Part shown: positions 1 to 8,352 of the stretch, one piece after another
Numbering within the stretch: the first letter of the stretch is position 1
How the letters are laid out: every line of letters starts with the position of its first letter
Assembly (NCBI GenBank): GCA_947499955.1
Contig: CANMQI010000009.1
Coordinates: 186,001 to 250,000 of the forward strand
DNA: 64,000 bases
Reading direction: 5' to 3'
From: an uncultured Granulosicoccus sp.
GTDB lineage: Bacteria > Pseudomonadota > Gammaproteobacteria > Granulosicoccales > Granulosicoccaceae
The notes under the pieces: model-generated
Told to the model about the DNA's origin: nothing
The model's input: only the letters and a program-made list of their open reading frames with translations
Databases searched by the model: none
Position numbers and translations under genes: made by a program

Positions 1-222
1 GTCTGCAGCAGGCGCCTGATCAACCGTCGGCTTGTCAGTGACTGCTGTATGGTTGTCTACCGGCGCTGTGCGCTCTGCAGAAGGCGCTGTCGTGGCTGAA
101 GAATCGTCTTCGCCATCCGCTGTTGCCGGTTTTGCCGAATCGGGCTGTCTGCCTTTGCGCTCGCGGGTAGACCCACCCAGCAAGGCATCCAGATTGCGGC
201 CCATGCGAGGTCGTTTAGCCAT
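1..222 (-). CDS. parB: ParB chromosome partitioning protein, N-terminal part only
   Basis: ParB binds parS sites near the origin and stimulates the ParA ATPase during chromosome segregation. Only the first 74 codons are inside the window; the 3' part lies beyond the left edge. The peptide begins MAKRPRMGRNLDALLGG, the usual basic start of chromosomal ParB proteins, and continues as a Thr/Ala/Pro/Asp-rich linker. The conserved nuclease-like core has not yet started by residue 74, so the linker is longer than in many ParB proteins. The ATG overlaps the end of parA by 8 bases, which indicates translational coupling. The call rests on the N-terminal motif plus the parA context. Confidence 0.85.
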   Translation of the reverse strand, partial: MAKRPRMGRNLDALLGGSTRERKGRQPDSAKPATADGEDDSSATTAPSAERTAPVDNHTAVTDKPTVDQAPAAD

Positions 223-1390
223 CGGCGGATTCAGTATCTGGCTTCAAGGTAGCTTGTCTGGTCGCGTCTTCAGGTTCTTCGCCCTGCGAATCGGCTTCAG
301 TCTGCTCCGGCACACCGATGTCGATGTGCTCGGCATTGGCGAATTCCGACTCAGCGGACTCATCGGCCTGTTGTTCTGCCTGAGCAGGCTCTGACGCCGG
401 TGTTTCCAGCTCGTCAGTCACGACTGCCTGCGTGTCCTCGAAGGCTGGCTCGGCAGGCTCATCTGTCGATGTTCCGGAGTCGGCATCCGGGCTCGTTTCG
501 GCCTTGTCAGCGCCGCTGTCGGGCTGATCGATGACTTGAGTCTCATCCGATTCGGATTCGCTCGCGGCGTTTTCTGCCGCTGCCACCGGACCCGCAGCCG
601 CGGCACTGGCTGCAGTCTGTGCGGCGCGACTGAGATTTCGCAGAATTTCCCCCGCCAGCGCCAGATAGGCCAGAGCTCCTCGCGAGGTTCCATCGTATTC
701 CATGATGGAAATGCCGTGACTTGGCGCCTCAGCCAGTCGCACGTTGCGTGGCACGACCGTACGGAAGACCTGCTCTCCGAAGTGTTCAATCAATTGCGCA
801 GAGACCTCACTACCCAGACGGTTGCGACCGTCGTACATGGTGCGCAACAAACCTTCTATGGCAAGATCGGGGTTGACGCTCTCACGCACACCTTCAATGG
901 TCTCCAGCAGGGCAGACAGTCCTTCCAGAGCGTAGTACTCGCATTGAACCGGCACCAGCACACTGTCTGCAGCCACGAAAGCGTTCAGGGTAAGGATGTT
1001 CAGCGACGGCGGACAATCGATCATCACGAAATCGTAGTCCTCGCGGACAGCTTCCAGCGCCTGATGCAGACGTTGTTCGCGCTGCTCCATGTTCATGAGC
1101 TCGATTTCGGCTGCAGTCAGGTCGGAATTGGCCGGCAGGACATCACAGCCGTTCTCGGGTGATTCATGACTGGCCTCGGCAATGGACATGCCATCGACCA
1201 GCACCTCGAAGATGCCTGCTTCGACTTCATACTTGTCGATACCGCACCCCATCGTGGCATTGCCCTGGGGATCGAGGTCGATAAGCAGCACGCGCTTTTG
1301 CATACTGGCAAGCGCAGCAGACAGATTGACTGTCGTTGTGGTTTTTCCAACCCCACCTTTCTGGTTGGCTACGGCGATGATTCGACTCAT
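215..1390 (-). CDS. parA: ParA/Soj chromosome partitioning ATPase with long acidic C-terminal tail
   Basis: Walker-type ATPase that works with ParB to segregate newly replicated origins on the nucleoid. I chose the ATG at 1390 because it starts MSRIIAVANQKGGVGKTT, placing the deviant Walker A motif at residues 11-18; the open frame extends upstream to 1429 but that would run into rsmG. Further family motifs are LLIDLDPQGN near residues 35-44 and FVMIDCPPSL near 121-130. The ordinary ParA fold ends near residue 258. Residues 259-391 form an extra tail rich in Asp, Glu, Ala and Ser with no recognisable domain. Chromosomal ParA proteins are usually about 260 residues, so the tail is unusual. The gene lies between rsmG (17 bases upstream) and parB (8-base overlap). 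Confidence 0.95.
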   Translation of the reverse strand: MSRIIAVANQKGGVGKTTTTVNLSAALASMQKRVLLIDLDPQGNATMGCGIDKYEVEAGIFEVLVDGMSIAEASHESPENGCDVLPANSDLTAAEIELMNMEQREQRLHQALEAVREDYDFVMIDCPPSLNILTLNAFVAADSVLVPVQCEYYALEGLSALLETIEGVRESVNPDLAIEGLLRTMYDGRNRLGSEVSAQLIEHFGEQVFRTVVPRNVRLAEAPSHGISIMEYDGTSRGALAYLALAGEILRNLSRAAQTAASAAAAGPVAAAENAASESESDETQVIDQPDSGADKAETSPDADSGTSTDEPAEPAFEDTQAVVTDELETPASEPAQAEQQADESAESEFANAEHIDIGVPEQTEADSQGEEPEDATRQATLKPDTESADG

Positions 1391-1407
1391 TGGCGCAGTG
1401 TAATCCA

Positions 1408-2115
1408 TTATCCGTGCTGTCGTCGGCACAGGGCGACATGTCTCGCCGAATCCGTGCCGGGTACCTCGACTTCCACCAGCTCCTGCAGCTCATAATGTGG
1501 CAGCAGAGTCTCAGGCAGTCGTTCCGCACGCCCCAGCATCACGGCAACCGCGCCATCCGGCACACACAGGGTCTGCGCGATACGTAGAAAATCGACTGGT
1601 GCGGTAAAGGCCCTGGAGAGTACCAGTTGCGCCTGAGCGTCGACGTGCTCAATGCGATCCTGAAGCACCGTGACATTGCCAAGGCCCAGCTCGAGTACCG
1701 CCTGTTGCTGAAATCGTGTCTTCTTGCCATTGGATTCCACTGACAGGAAGCGCAGATCCGGCCGGATCAGGGCCAGAGGCAACACGGGCAGCCCGGCCCC
1801 GGTTCCCACGTCCATGACATCGAATACAGATTGATCATCTGCCGGCTTGGCAGGTAACCAGCGACTCATCACCAGGCTATCCAGCAAATGCCGGTCGACC
1901 ATCTGCCGTGAATCTCTGACCGCCGTCAGGTTATAGACCTTGTTCCATTTGGCCAGCAACGCTACCAGATGAATCAGTCCCTCTCTTTCCGGCTCGCCAA
2001 TGTCCTGCACCGGCGTGCCGGCTGCCGCCAGTTCCAACAGGCCACGATCCAGCGCGTCTCGCAAATGACTGTCACTACTCACGATCTGCTGTCGTCCGCC
2101 AGGTGCCTCAGGCAC
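1408..2115 (-). CDS. rsmG: 16S rRNA (guanine-527 N7) methyltransferase RsmG (GidB)
   Basis: SAM-dependent methyltransferase that modifies G527 (E. coli numbering) of 16S rRNA in the cytoplasm. The 235-residue product has the family motifs YNLTA (61-65), HLLDS (76-80) and the SAM-binding loop DVGTGAGLP (102-110), followed by [10 protein letters not shown]. The furthest start is a GTG that overlaps the mnmG stop by 8 bases; a start slightly inside is possible because the first 15-20 residues are not conserved in the family. The order mnmG-rsmG-parA-parB is the standard one beside gammaproteobacterial origins, and the tight spacing indicates one transcript. Confidence 0.95.
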   Translation of the reverse strand: MPEAPGGRQQIVSSDSHLRDALDRGLLELAAAGTPVQDIGEPEREGLIHLVALLAKWNKVYNLTAVRDSRQMVDRHLLDSLVMSRWLPAKPADDQSVFDVMDVGTGAGLPVLPLALIRPDLRFLSVESNGKKTRFQQQAVLELGLGNVTVLQDRIEHVDAQAQLVLSRAFTAPVDFLRIAQTLCVPDGAVAVMLGRAERLPETLLPHYELQELVEVEVPGTDSARHVALCRRQHG

Positions 2116-4018
2116 TTTGTTTCAATGATTGTTTTTTCAGGTGCACCAGCAACAGCGAAATGGCTGCCGGGGTGACGCCAGAGATGCGCGATGCCTGACC
2201 AATGGTGCCCGGTCGATTCTCGCTGAACTTCTGGCGCACTTCGTTGGACAGACCAACCACCGTGCTGTAATCGAGCGAATCGGGCAGCAGGATTTCCTGC
2301 TGCGTCAGCGTCTTGTCGATATCCGCCTGCTGGCGATCCAGATAACCGGCGTACTTGCCCTGAATCTCGACCTGCTCCACCACTTGCGGTGGCAGGTCTG
2401 CCAGTTCGGAGGCGGCAATTTCCAGCAGTTCTGCCAGGCGAATCTCCGGCATCTTCAGCAGGTCGGTAAAGCGTCGCTCGCGTGTCAGCTTGATGCCTGT
2501 GCGCTCGATCAGGGTGGCCGCCTCGGGCGTACCGGTGCGCACCCATCGCCCATGCAGGCTGGTTTTCAGTGCTTCAACGGCCTCGGCCTTTTCACTGAAC
2601 GCCTGCCAGCGGTGATCATCCACCAGTCCCATTGCACGACCGATTTCCGTCAGACGCAGATCAGCGTTGTCCTCACGCAGCTTCAGACGGTATTCGGCGC
2701 GACTGGTGAACATGCGATATGGCTCGCGCGTACCGCGAGTGATCAGATCATCGATCAGGACACCGATGTAGGCTTCGTCGCGGCGTGGTGTCCATGCGGC
2801 CTCGCCTCTGACTTGCCGAGCGGCATTCAGACCGGCAACCAAGCCCTGCGCTGCAGCCTCTTCATACCCGGTGGTACCGTTTATCTGCCCGGCGAAGAAC
2901 AGACCGCCGACCGTCTTGGTCTCCAGGGAGGCGCGCAGACCGCGTGGGTCGAAGAAATCGTACTCGATGGCATAACCGGGCCGCGTGATATGCGCTTTTT
3001 CAAAGCCACGGATGGATTGCACATAATCGATCTGTATATCGAACGGCAGACTGGTGGAAATGCCGTTGGGATAGACCTCATGCGTGTTCAGACCTTCCGG
3101 TTCGATGAAGATCTGATGCGAATCCTTGTCGCTGAAACGTACTACCTTGTCTTCGATGGACGGGCAATAACGCGGTCCGACCCCTTCTATATCGCCAGAG
3201 AACAACGGCGAGCGATGCAAGGCTCCCTGAATGATGTCATGGGTACGCTGGTTCGTTTCGGTAATGTGGCAATGCACCTGCTCGGGATGATCGTCGGTAC
3301 TGCCCAGATAGGAGAACACCGGTCGCGGCGAATCACCGGGTTGCGCCTGCAAGGTACTGTAATCGATGCTGCGTCCGTCGATTCGGGGCGGTGTACCCGT
3401 CTTGAGACGACCGATCTCGAACGGCATTTCGCGCATTCGGTGCGCCAGCGTCATCGCTGGTGGGTCACCGGCACGCCCTGCGGCGTGATTCGCCTCGCCC
3501 ACGTGAATCTTGCCCGCCAGGAAGGTCCCGACGGTCATGACCACGCTGCGAGCGTGAAAATGCACGCCGAGCTGCGTGATGACACCTGTTACATGCGCGT
3601 CTGTCGAGCCGGCTTCTGACGACGGGCTCAGGATCAGGTCGTCAACGGCCTGTTGAAACAGGGTCAGGTTCGGCTGATTTTCGATGATCTTGCGAATGGC
3701 AACGCGATACAGCTGGCGATCGGCCTGCGCCCGTGTGGCACGAACAGCCGGGCCCTTACGCGAATTCAGGGTTCTGAAGTGGATGCCAGCCTGATCGGCG
3801 GCGATGGCCATGGCGCCACCCAGAGCATCGATTTCACGTACCAGGTGACCCTTGCCGATACCACCGATGGCCGGATTGCAGCTCATCTGCCCCAGCGTGT
3901 CTATATTATGGGTCAGCAGCAGAGTGCTGGCACCGGAGCGTGCAGCCGCCAGAGCGGCTTCTGTTCCGGCATGGCCACCACCGACCACGATCACGTCAAA
4001 AACTGTTGGGTACTGCAT
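2108..4018 (-). CDS. mnmG: tRNA uridine-34 5-carboxymethylaminomethyl modification enzyme MnmG (GidA)
   Basis: FAD-dependent partner of MnmE; together they install the 5-carboxymethylaminomethyl group on wobble U34 of several tRNAs. From the ATG at 4018 the product is 636 residues, close to E. coli MnmG (629). It begins [18 protein letters not shown], with the FAD dinucleotide-binding glycines at 13-15. Family signatures follow: [22 protein letters not shown] near 203-212 and [11 protein letters not shown] near 281-291, which includes the conserved cysteine. A GTG four codons upstream is an alternative start. It is the first gene of the leftward mnmG-rsmG-parA-parB unit and is separated from mnmE by an accessory block of about 6 kb. 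Confidence 0.97.
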   Translation of the reverse strand: MQYPTVFDVIVVGGGHAGTEAALAAARSGASTLLLTHNIDTLGQMSCNPAIGGIGKGHLVREIDALGGAMAIAADQAGIHFRTLNSRKGPAVRATRAQADRQLYRVAIRKIIENQPNLTLFQQAVDDLILSPSSEAGSTDAHVTGVITQLGVHFHARSVVMTVGTFLAGKIHVGEANHAAGRAGDPPAMTLAHRMREMPFEIGRLKTGTPPRIDGRSIDYSTLQAQPGDSPRPVFSYLGSTDDHPEQVHCHITETNQRTHDIIQGALHRSPLFSGDIEGVGPRYCPSIEDKVVRFSDKDSHQIFIEPEGLNTHEVYPNGISTSLPFDIQIDYVQSIRGFEKAHITRPGYAIEYDFFDPRGLRASLETKTVGGLFFAGQINGTTGYEEAAAQGLVAGLNAARQVRGEAAWTPRRDEAYIGVLIDDLITRGTREPYRMFTSRAEYRLKLREDNADLRLTEIGRAMGLVDDHRWQAFSEKAEAVEALKTSLHGRWVRTGTPEAATLIERTGIKLTRERRFTDLLKMPEIRLAELLEIAASELADLPPQVVEQVEIQGKYAGYLDRQQADIDKTLTQQEILLPDSLDYSTVVGLSNEVRQKFSENRPGTIGQASRISGVTPAAISLLLVHLKKQSLKQSA

Positions 4019-4045
4019 GTCAGTGCTCACTCGCTTCAGCCTGCC

Positions 4046-4074
4046 ATTATAAGGCTACGGGGGCTGAATGAAAG
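4046..4074 (-). promoter_or_regulatory. Candidate sigma-70 promoter for mnmG operon
   Basis: On the minus strand a perfect -10 hexamer TATAAT lies at 4046-4051, about 28 bases before the mnmG ATG. The hexamer 17 bases further up (4069-4074, CTTTCA) matches only half of the -35 consensus. The gap to the divergent ABC exporter also holds a 7-base inverted repeat (CGACAAC / GTTGTCG, 4139-4167) that could be a regulator site. Confidence 0.5.
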
Positions 4075-4236
4075 CGCTGCAGGCACGCAGAACCTTGCCA
4101 CACCTCGCATAGGCCCCATACTCTGGTTGTTTTGTCATCGACAACAACGCCTTGAGCGACGTTGTCGGGCATTCCACCTGCGGAGTCAGACCCGAGTCCG
4201 CACCCGCCATGATTGTGTAAAGAGCGTCCAGATACC

Positions 4237-6114
4237 GTGTCAGAGACCGACGAAAGCACCAGCAACGAGTCGCCGTCAGCGACAGATCGTTCTGCGTGGA
4301 GAACCCTGTTCCGACTCAAGCCGTTTCTGGCGCCTTACCGGGGACGCGTGATACTGGCAGGCTCAGCTCTGCTCGTTGCAGCAGCGGCAACGCTGACCAT
4401 CCCGACGGCATTCCGCTTTCTGATTGATCGCGGCTTCAGCCTGCCCGACGCCGCAACCGGTAATGGTATTGATGCCGGACACGTCAACAGCGTGTTTCTG
4501 GCGCTGTTCGCGGTGGCACTGGTTCTGGCGGTCGCCACGGCGGTGCGTTATTACTGCGTGGCCTGGCTGGGTGACCGGATCACGGCCGACTTGCGACAGG
4601 CCGTCTACAGTCAGGTATTGAAGCAGGACCCGGTGTTCTTCGAAACGCTGCGAACCGGTGAAGTGCAATCCCGCCTGTCCAGCGATACCACGCTTATCCA
4701 GTCCCTGATCGGCTCCAGCATTTCACTGGGCCTGCGCAACAGTCTGCTGTTCATCGGGGCGCTGCTGATGATGATCTGGTCGAGCCCGCAACTGGCCAGC
4801 ATCATCGTCGGACTTCTGGTGGTGGTAGTGGTCCCCATTCTGGTTTTCGGACGCCGCGTTCGCAAGCTCTCCCGCGACAGTCAGGACCGGCTGGCAGACA
4901 CCGGTGCTCTGGCCAACGAAACACTCAACGCCATGTCGACCGTGCAGAGCTATGTGCGGGAAGACATGGAAAGCGGTCGATACCGGGTGGCTACCAATGC
5001 CGCCTTCGACAGCGCCATCCGTCGCAACCGCAACCGCTCCTACCTCACGGCACTGGCAATTACTCTGGTCTTCGGCAGCATCGTGTTCGTACTGTGGCTG
5101 GGCGCCCAGGCTGTTCTGGAGGGTCGCATGTCACCCGGTCTGCTGACTCAGTTCATGTTGTACGCGGCCCTGGTTGCCGGATCTACCGGTGCATTGGCCG
5201 AGGTGCTGGGAGACGTGCAACGGGCAGCCGGTGCCACTGAGCGTTTGCTGGAACTGCTTGATGCGCAACCGGCTATCGTGTCCGGTACGCAGGAATTGGC
5301 GAAGCCTGCCAATGGCGCCACCGGAAACGAAGGTGCCAGGGTTGAATTCAGGGAGGTCGGGTTCAGCTATCCCAGTCGGCCGGACGAACAGGCACTGTCT
5401 GGTCTGAGTTTTTCAATGGAACCCGGACAGACCATTGCACTGGTAGGACCCTCGGGAGCGGGCAAGACCACGGTATTGCAACTGTTATTGCGCTTCTATG
5501 ATCCTCAGACTGGCAGCATAACGCTGGACGGCACGCCGATTGACGACTTGCAGTTGAACCAGCTGCGCGAAGCCATCGGTTTCGTTTCGCAGGACAGCGT
5601 CGTGTTCTCGGAGGATGTTGCCACCAACCTGCGCTATGGAAAGCCTGATGCCACTGACGAGGAAGTGCGGCAGGCAGCCAGCGATGCCCAGGCACTGGAT
5701 TTCATCGAACGCCTGCCCAATGGCTTCAACACCTATCTGGGAGAGAAAGGTGTGCGTCTTTCCGGGGGGCAGCGCCAGCGATTATCCATTGCGCGCGCAC
5801 TGCTGAAGAACCCTCCCCTGTTATTGCTCGATGAAGCCACCAGCGCGCTGGATGCCGAAAGCGAACGCAAGGTACAGATGGCCCTGGATCGCGCCATGAG
5901 TGGTCGAACAACCCTGGTCATCGCACATCGTCTTGCCACCATCATCAATGCCGACCGGATCCTGGTTCTGGATGAAGGCCGGGTTATCGAGTCCGGCAAT
6001 CATCAGGAACTTCTGGCCGGCAACGGTCTGTACGCCAGACTTGCATCCATGCAGTTCAATGCATCAGAATCCTTGAAGCAGACAGAACCGACGACCGCCC
6101 AGGCTTCCCTGTAG
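4237..6114 (+). CDS. ABC exporter half-transporter (fused permease and ATPase, MsbA-related)
   Basis: Membrane exporter with a six-helix transmembrane domain followed by an ATPase; two copies normally form the transporter. From the GTG at 4237 the product is about 625 residues. The membrane region covers roughly residues 25-310. In the ATPase, Walker A GPSGAGKTT is at 404-412, signature LSGGQRQRL at 508-516 and Walker B LLLLDEATSALD at 528-539. The open frame begins at a TTG at 4213; no ATG fits the N-terminus, so the exact start is uncertain. It resembles the MsbA-related group of proteobacterial ABC exporters, but the substrate cannot be read from sequence. It stands divergent from mnmG and opens the accessory block between mnmG and mnmE. 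Confidence 0.9.
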   Translation: MSETDESTSNESPSATDRSAWRTLFRLKPFLAPYRGRVILAGSALLVAAAATLTIPTAFRFLIDRGFSLPDAATGNGIDAGHVNSVFLALFAVALVLAVATAVRYYCVAWLGDRITADLRQAVYSQVLKQDPVFFETLRTGEVQSRLSSDTTLIQSLIGSSISLGLRNSLLFIGALLMMIWSSPQLASIIVGLLVVVVVPILVFGRRVRKLSRDSQDRLADTGALANETLNAMSTVQSYVREDMESGRYRVATNAAFDSAIRRNRNRSYLTALAITLVFGSIVFVLWLGAQAVLEGRMSPGLLTQFMLYAALVAGSTGALAEVLGDVQRAAGATERLLELLDAQPAIVSGTQELAKPANGATGNEGARVEFREVGFSYPSRPDEQALSGLSFSMEPGQTIALVGPSGAGKTTVLQLLLRFYDPQTGSITLDGTPIDDLQLNQLREAIGFVSQDSVVFSEDVATNLRYGKPDATDEEVRQAASDAQALDFIERLPNGFNTYLGEKGVRLSGGQRQRLSIARALLKNPPLLLLDEATSALDAESERKVQMALDRAMSGRTTLVIAHRLATIINADRILVLDEGRVIESGNHQELLAGNGLYARLASMQFNASESLKQTEPTTAQASL

Positions 6115-6163
6115 AGCCTGCAGTAGCTGGCACCGCCGGCCCGATGATTCAACGAGGTATTGC

Positions 6164-6814
6164 ATGGAACCGACCACCTGGCTGATGTACGCACTTGCCA
6201 TGCTGATTCTCACCGCTTCGCCCGGTCCCAGTGTGCTGCTGAGCATCAGCAAATCGGTGACCAGTGGCATGCGTGCCGCCTTACTGGCAGCCATCGGCAG
6301 TACCTGCGCCATCGTGTGCATCATCAGTCTGTCATTCAGCGGACTGGGGCTGGTACTGGCGACCTCCGATCTGGCCTTCACCACCATAAAATGGTGTGGT
6401 GCTGCCTATCTGGTCTATCTCGGCCTGCGCTCATTACTGGACAAGAACGAGGCAGACGATGCCGGCGTTCGAACAACTCATGCTGCCAGTGATTCGTCTT
6501 CTGGCTGGAGTCACTGGCTCAGTGGCTTTCTGGTCGGCGCAAGCAACCCCAAGGCTATTGTTTTCTTTACCGCCCTGTTTCCGCAGTTCATCGATATTCA
6601 GGGCGCGATGTTCACGCAATACGTCCTGTTTGTCGTTACCTTCGTGGTGCTGGAAATGAGCTGGTTGATGCTCTACGCCAGTTTTGGTCATCGCACCTCT
6701 CAGTGGTGGCGACAACCCGGTCGTCAGCAATGGTTCAACCGGGCTACCGGCGGGCTGTTCATCGGTGCTGGTGTATTGCTGGCCTCCAGCGCGCGAGCTG
6801 CGCAAACCACCTGA
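6164..6814 (+). CDS. LysE/RhtB family amino-acid exporter
   Basis: Inner-membrane protein of the LysE/RhtB superfamily, which exports amino acids such as lysine, homoserine or threonine. The 216-residue length and hydrophobic profile fit six helices. The family motif TASPGPSVLL is near residues 17-26, and KWCGAAYLVYLGLRSL near 74-89 is the typical second conserved block. Another block, SGFLVGASNPKAIVFFTALF, lies mid-protein. A good ribosome binding site (GAGG six bases before the ATG) supports the start. It lies 49 bases after the ABC exporter gene on the same strand, and converges on the YafY-type regulator with 21 bases between stops. Substrate unknown. Confidence 0.9.
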   Translation: MEPTTWLMYALAMLILTASPGPSVLLSISKSVTSGMRAALLAAIGSTCAIVCIISLSFSGLGLVLATSDLAFTTIKWCGAAYLVYLGLRSLLDKNEADDAGVRTTHAASDSSSGWSHWLSGFLVGASNPKAIVFFTALFPQFIDIQGAMFTQYVLFVVTFVVLEMSWLMLYASFGHRTSQWWRQPGRQQWFNRATGGLFIGAGVLLASSARAAQTT

Positions 6815-6835
6815 GCGCGTTTCACTCGGGCCGTA

Positions 6836-7525
6836 TCAGTGGTTCGACAACTTCTGCAGATATTCACGCAACAAGGCGGCGCGACGCGGCTGAAAGCTCT
6901 CTTCGCAGGATGACACGTCGAGAATGCGTGACACGCGGAACATGCGAAAATCGCTGCGCAAGGTGCACCAGGCAAGCAGCATGATGGTCTCCTCCAGGTA
7001 CACCACCGACAGCGGGTAGATACGCCTTTCGGTACGCTGATCTGCCGCCGACTGATAACGCATGTCCAGAGCCACTTCTGCCCAACTGGCCTCACGGATC
7101 TGGCTCAGAATCAGGTCATCGGATTCTTCTGCCGACGGGCAGGGTCGATAGACCTTGAGCACGGCATGGGCAACCTGTCTCTGCAGGCGTTCCGGCAGCG
7201 TCGCTGTGATCTTTGCCAGTGCCAATTGACCGGCTTCCGCCAGCGCCGTGTCTCCACGCGAACGTACATAGCCCAGACCCAGCACCAGGGCTTCGATTTC
7301 CAATCTGGAGAAATTCTGCGGTGGTAGCGCTGGGTCTTCGGTAAGGCAATATCCGTAACCGGGCGACCCTTCGATCAGAACACCGGACAGACGCAGACTG
7401 TTGATATCACGGTACAGGGTGCGCTCGGACACCCCGGTTTCGGCGGCCAGGGTTGCAGCCGTTACCGGAGGTGGGAAAGTTCGTATGGCCTGTAACAGGC
7501 GCAGCAGTCGGTCTGAACGGGCCAT
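6836..7525 (-). CDS. YafY-type transcriptional regulator (HTH plus WYL domain)
   Basis: DNA-binding regulator of about 229 residues. The N-terminus MARSDRLLRLLQAI followed by TLAAETGVSERTLYRDINSL is the helix-turn-helix typical of the DeoR-like/YafY group. The C-terminal half (from about residue 125) is a WYL-type ligand-sensing domain in which the name-giving motif is altered (LLAWCTL). I chose the ATG at 7525; the open frame runs on to 7783 but would overlap the GST gene on the other strand. It is divergent from the GST gene with a 78-base gap, so it may control that gene and itself; this is inferred from position only. Confidence 0.88.
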   Translation of the reverse strand: MARSDRLLRLLQAIRTFPPPVTAATLAAETGVSERTLYRDINSLRLSGVLIEGSPGYGYCLTEDPALPPQNFSRLEIEALVLGLGYVRSRGDTALAEAGQLALAKITATLPERLQRQVAHAVLKVYRPCPSAEESDDLILSQIREASWAEVALDMRYQSAADQRTERRIYPLSVVYLEETIMLLAWCTLRSDFRMFRVSRILDVSSCEESFQPRRAALLREYLQKLSNH

Positions 7526-7603
7526 GCGAATACTGACAGAAGTTGACAGGAGGCTCTTGCCATACTGTACCTCCATTGACGCCTCCGAGAGAATTCGATT
7601 GCC

Positions 7604-8194
7604 ATGCTGACCTTGTTTCACTCCCCTCAATCCCGTTCGTCGCGGATCATCAGACTCCTGTATGAACTGGATGTCATCGACCAGATAGAGATCAGGAATG
7701 TCACGATCCCGCGCCAGGATGGGTCCGGACAGATCGACCCGGACAACCCGCACCCGGAGGGTAAGGTTCCGCTGCTGGTACATGACGGCTGCATGATTCG
7801 CGAGTCGAACGCCATCATCCTGTATCTGACGGATCTGTTTCCTTCAGCTCTCGCGCCCGTGGTCGGTGATGCTGCCAGAGGCAGTTATCTCAGCTGGCTC
7901 GCCTATTATGGGAACGTTGTCGAACCCGTCCTGGTTCTTCAGTTTGCGCAATTGACGCATCCGGCTCTGGACAGCACTTTTCGAGGCATGCCTGAGCTCA
8001 CAACGCAACTGGCAACCACGTTGAACGATAACGATTACCTGCTGGGCGCGAATTACTCGGCCGCTGATCTGCTCATGGCATCACCCTTCACCTGGCTACC
8101 GGAGCTGACACCGGATGCTCCTTCGATCCGGAGCTGGCTGGAACGATGTGAAGCGCGCCCGGCGGCGGCCGCGGCAATCGCCTTTGACGAGTAA
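7604..8194 (+). CDS. Glutathione S-transferase family protein
   Basis: Small cytoplasmic GST-like enzyme, 196 residues, conjugating or reducing substrates with glutathione. The N-terminal thioredoxin-like domain is visible: MLTLFHSPQSRSSRI holds the likely active Ser/Tyr region, PEGKVPLLVHDG the cis-proline strand, and ESNAIILYL the conserved Glu-Ser pair that contacts glutathione. The helical C-terminal domain has YSAADLLMASPF, equivalent to the conserved N-capping box with Asp. The substrate is unknown. It is divergently placed from the YafY-type regulator and converges on the CotH-type lipoprotein gene, 158 bases between stops with no clear terminator. Confidence 0.9.
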   Translation: MLTLFHSPQSRSSRIIRLLYELDVIDQIEIRNVTIPRQDGSGQIDPDNPHPEGKVPLLVHDGCMIRESNAIILYLTDLFPSALAPVVGDAARGSYLSWLAYYGNVVEPVLVLQFAQLTHPALDSTFRGMPELTTQLATTLNDNDYLLGANYSAADLLMASPFTWLPELTPDAPSIRSWLERCEARPAAAAAIAFDE

Positions 8195-8352
8195 TGGATC
8201 TTGCCTGGGCCTGTAACCACTCGGCAGTATCCGAAGAATCGGGAATATCGAACCATTGTTCGAGCGGAAACCAGCATGACCATGCCTGCATTATCAGCGA
8301 CGGGTTCAGCCGCCGCTGACAATGCCGCCTGCCGTGTCTCGCTTACCTTCGT

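Noticed and set aside
2129..3619. 496-codon plus-strand open frame across mnmG
   Set aside because: It is wholly antisense to a clear mnmG and its peptide shows no family features; a shadow frame from codon bias.
4047..4319. Minus-strand frame between mnmG and the ABC exporter
   Set aside because: Overlaps the exporter start and the mnmG promoter; no family features.
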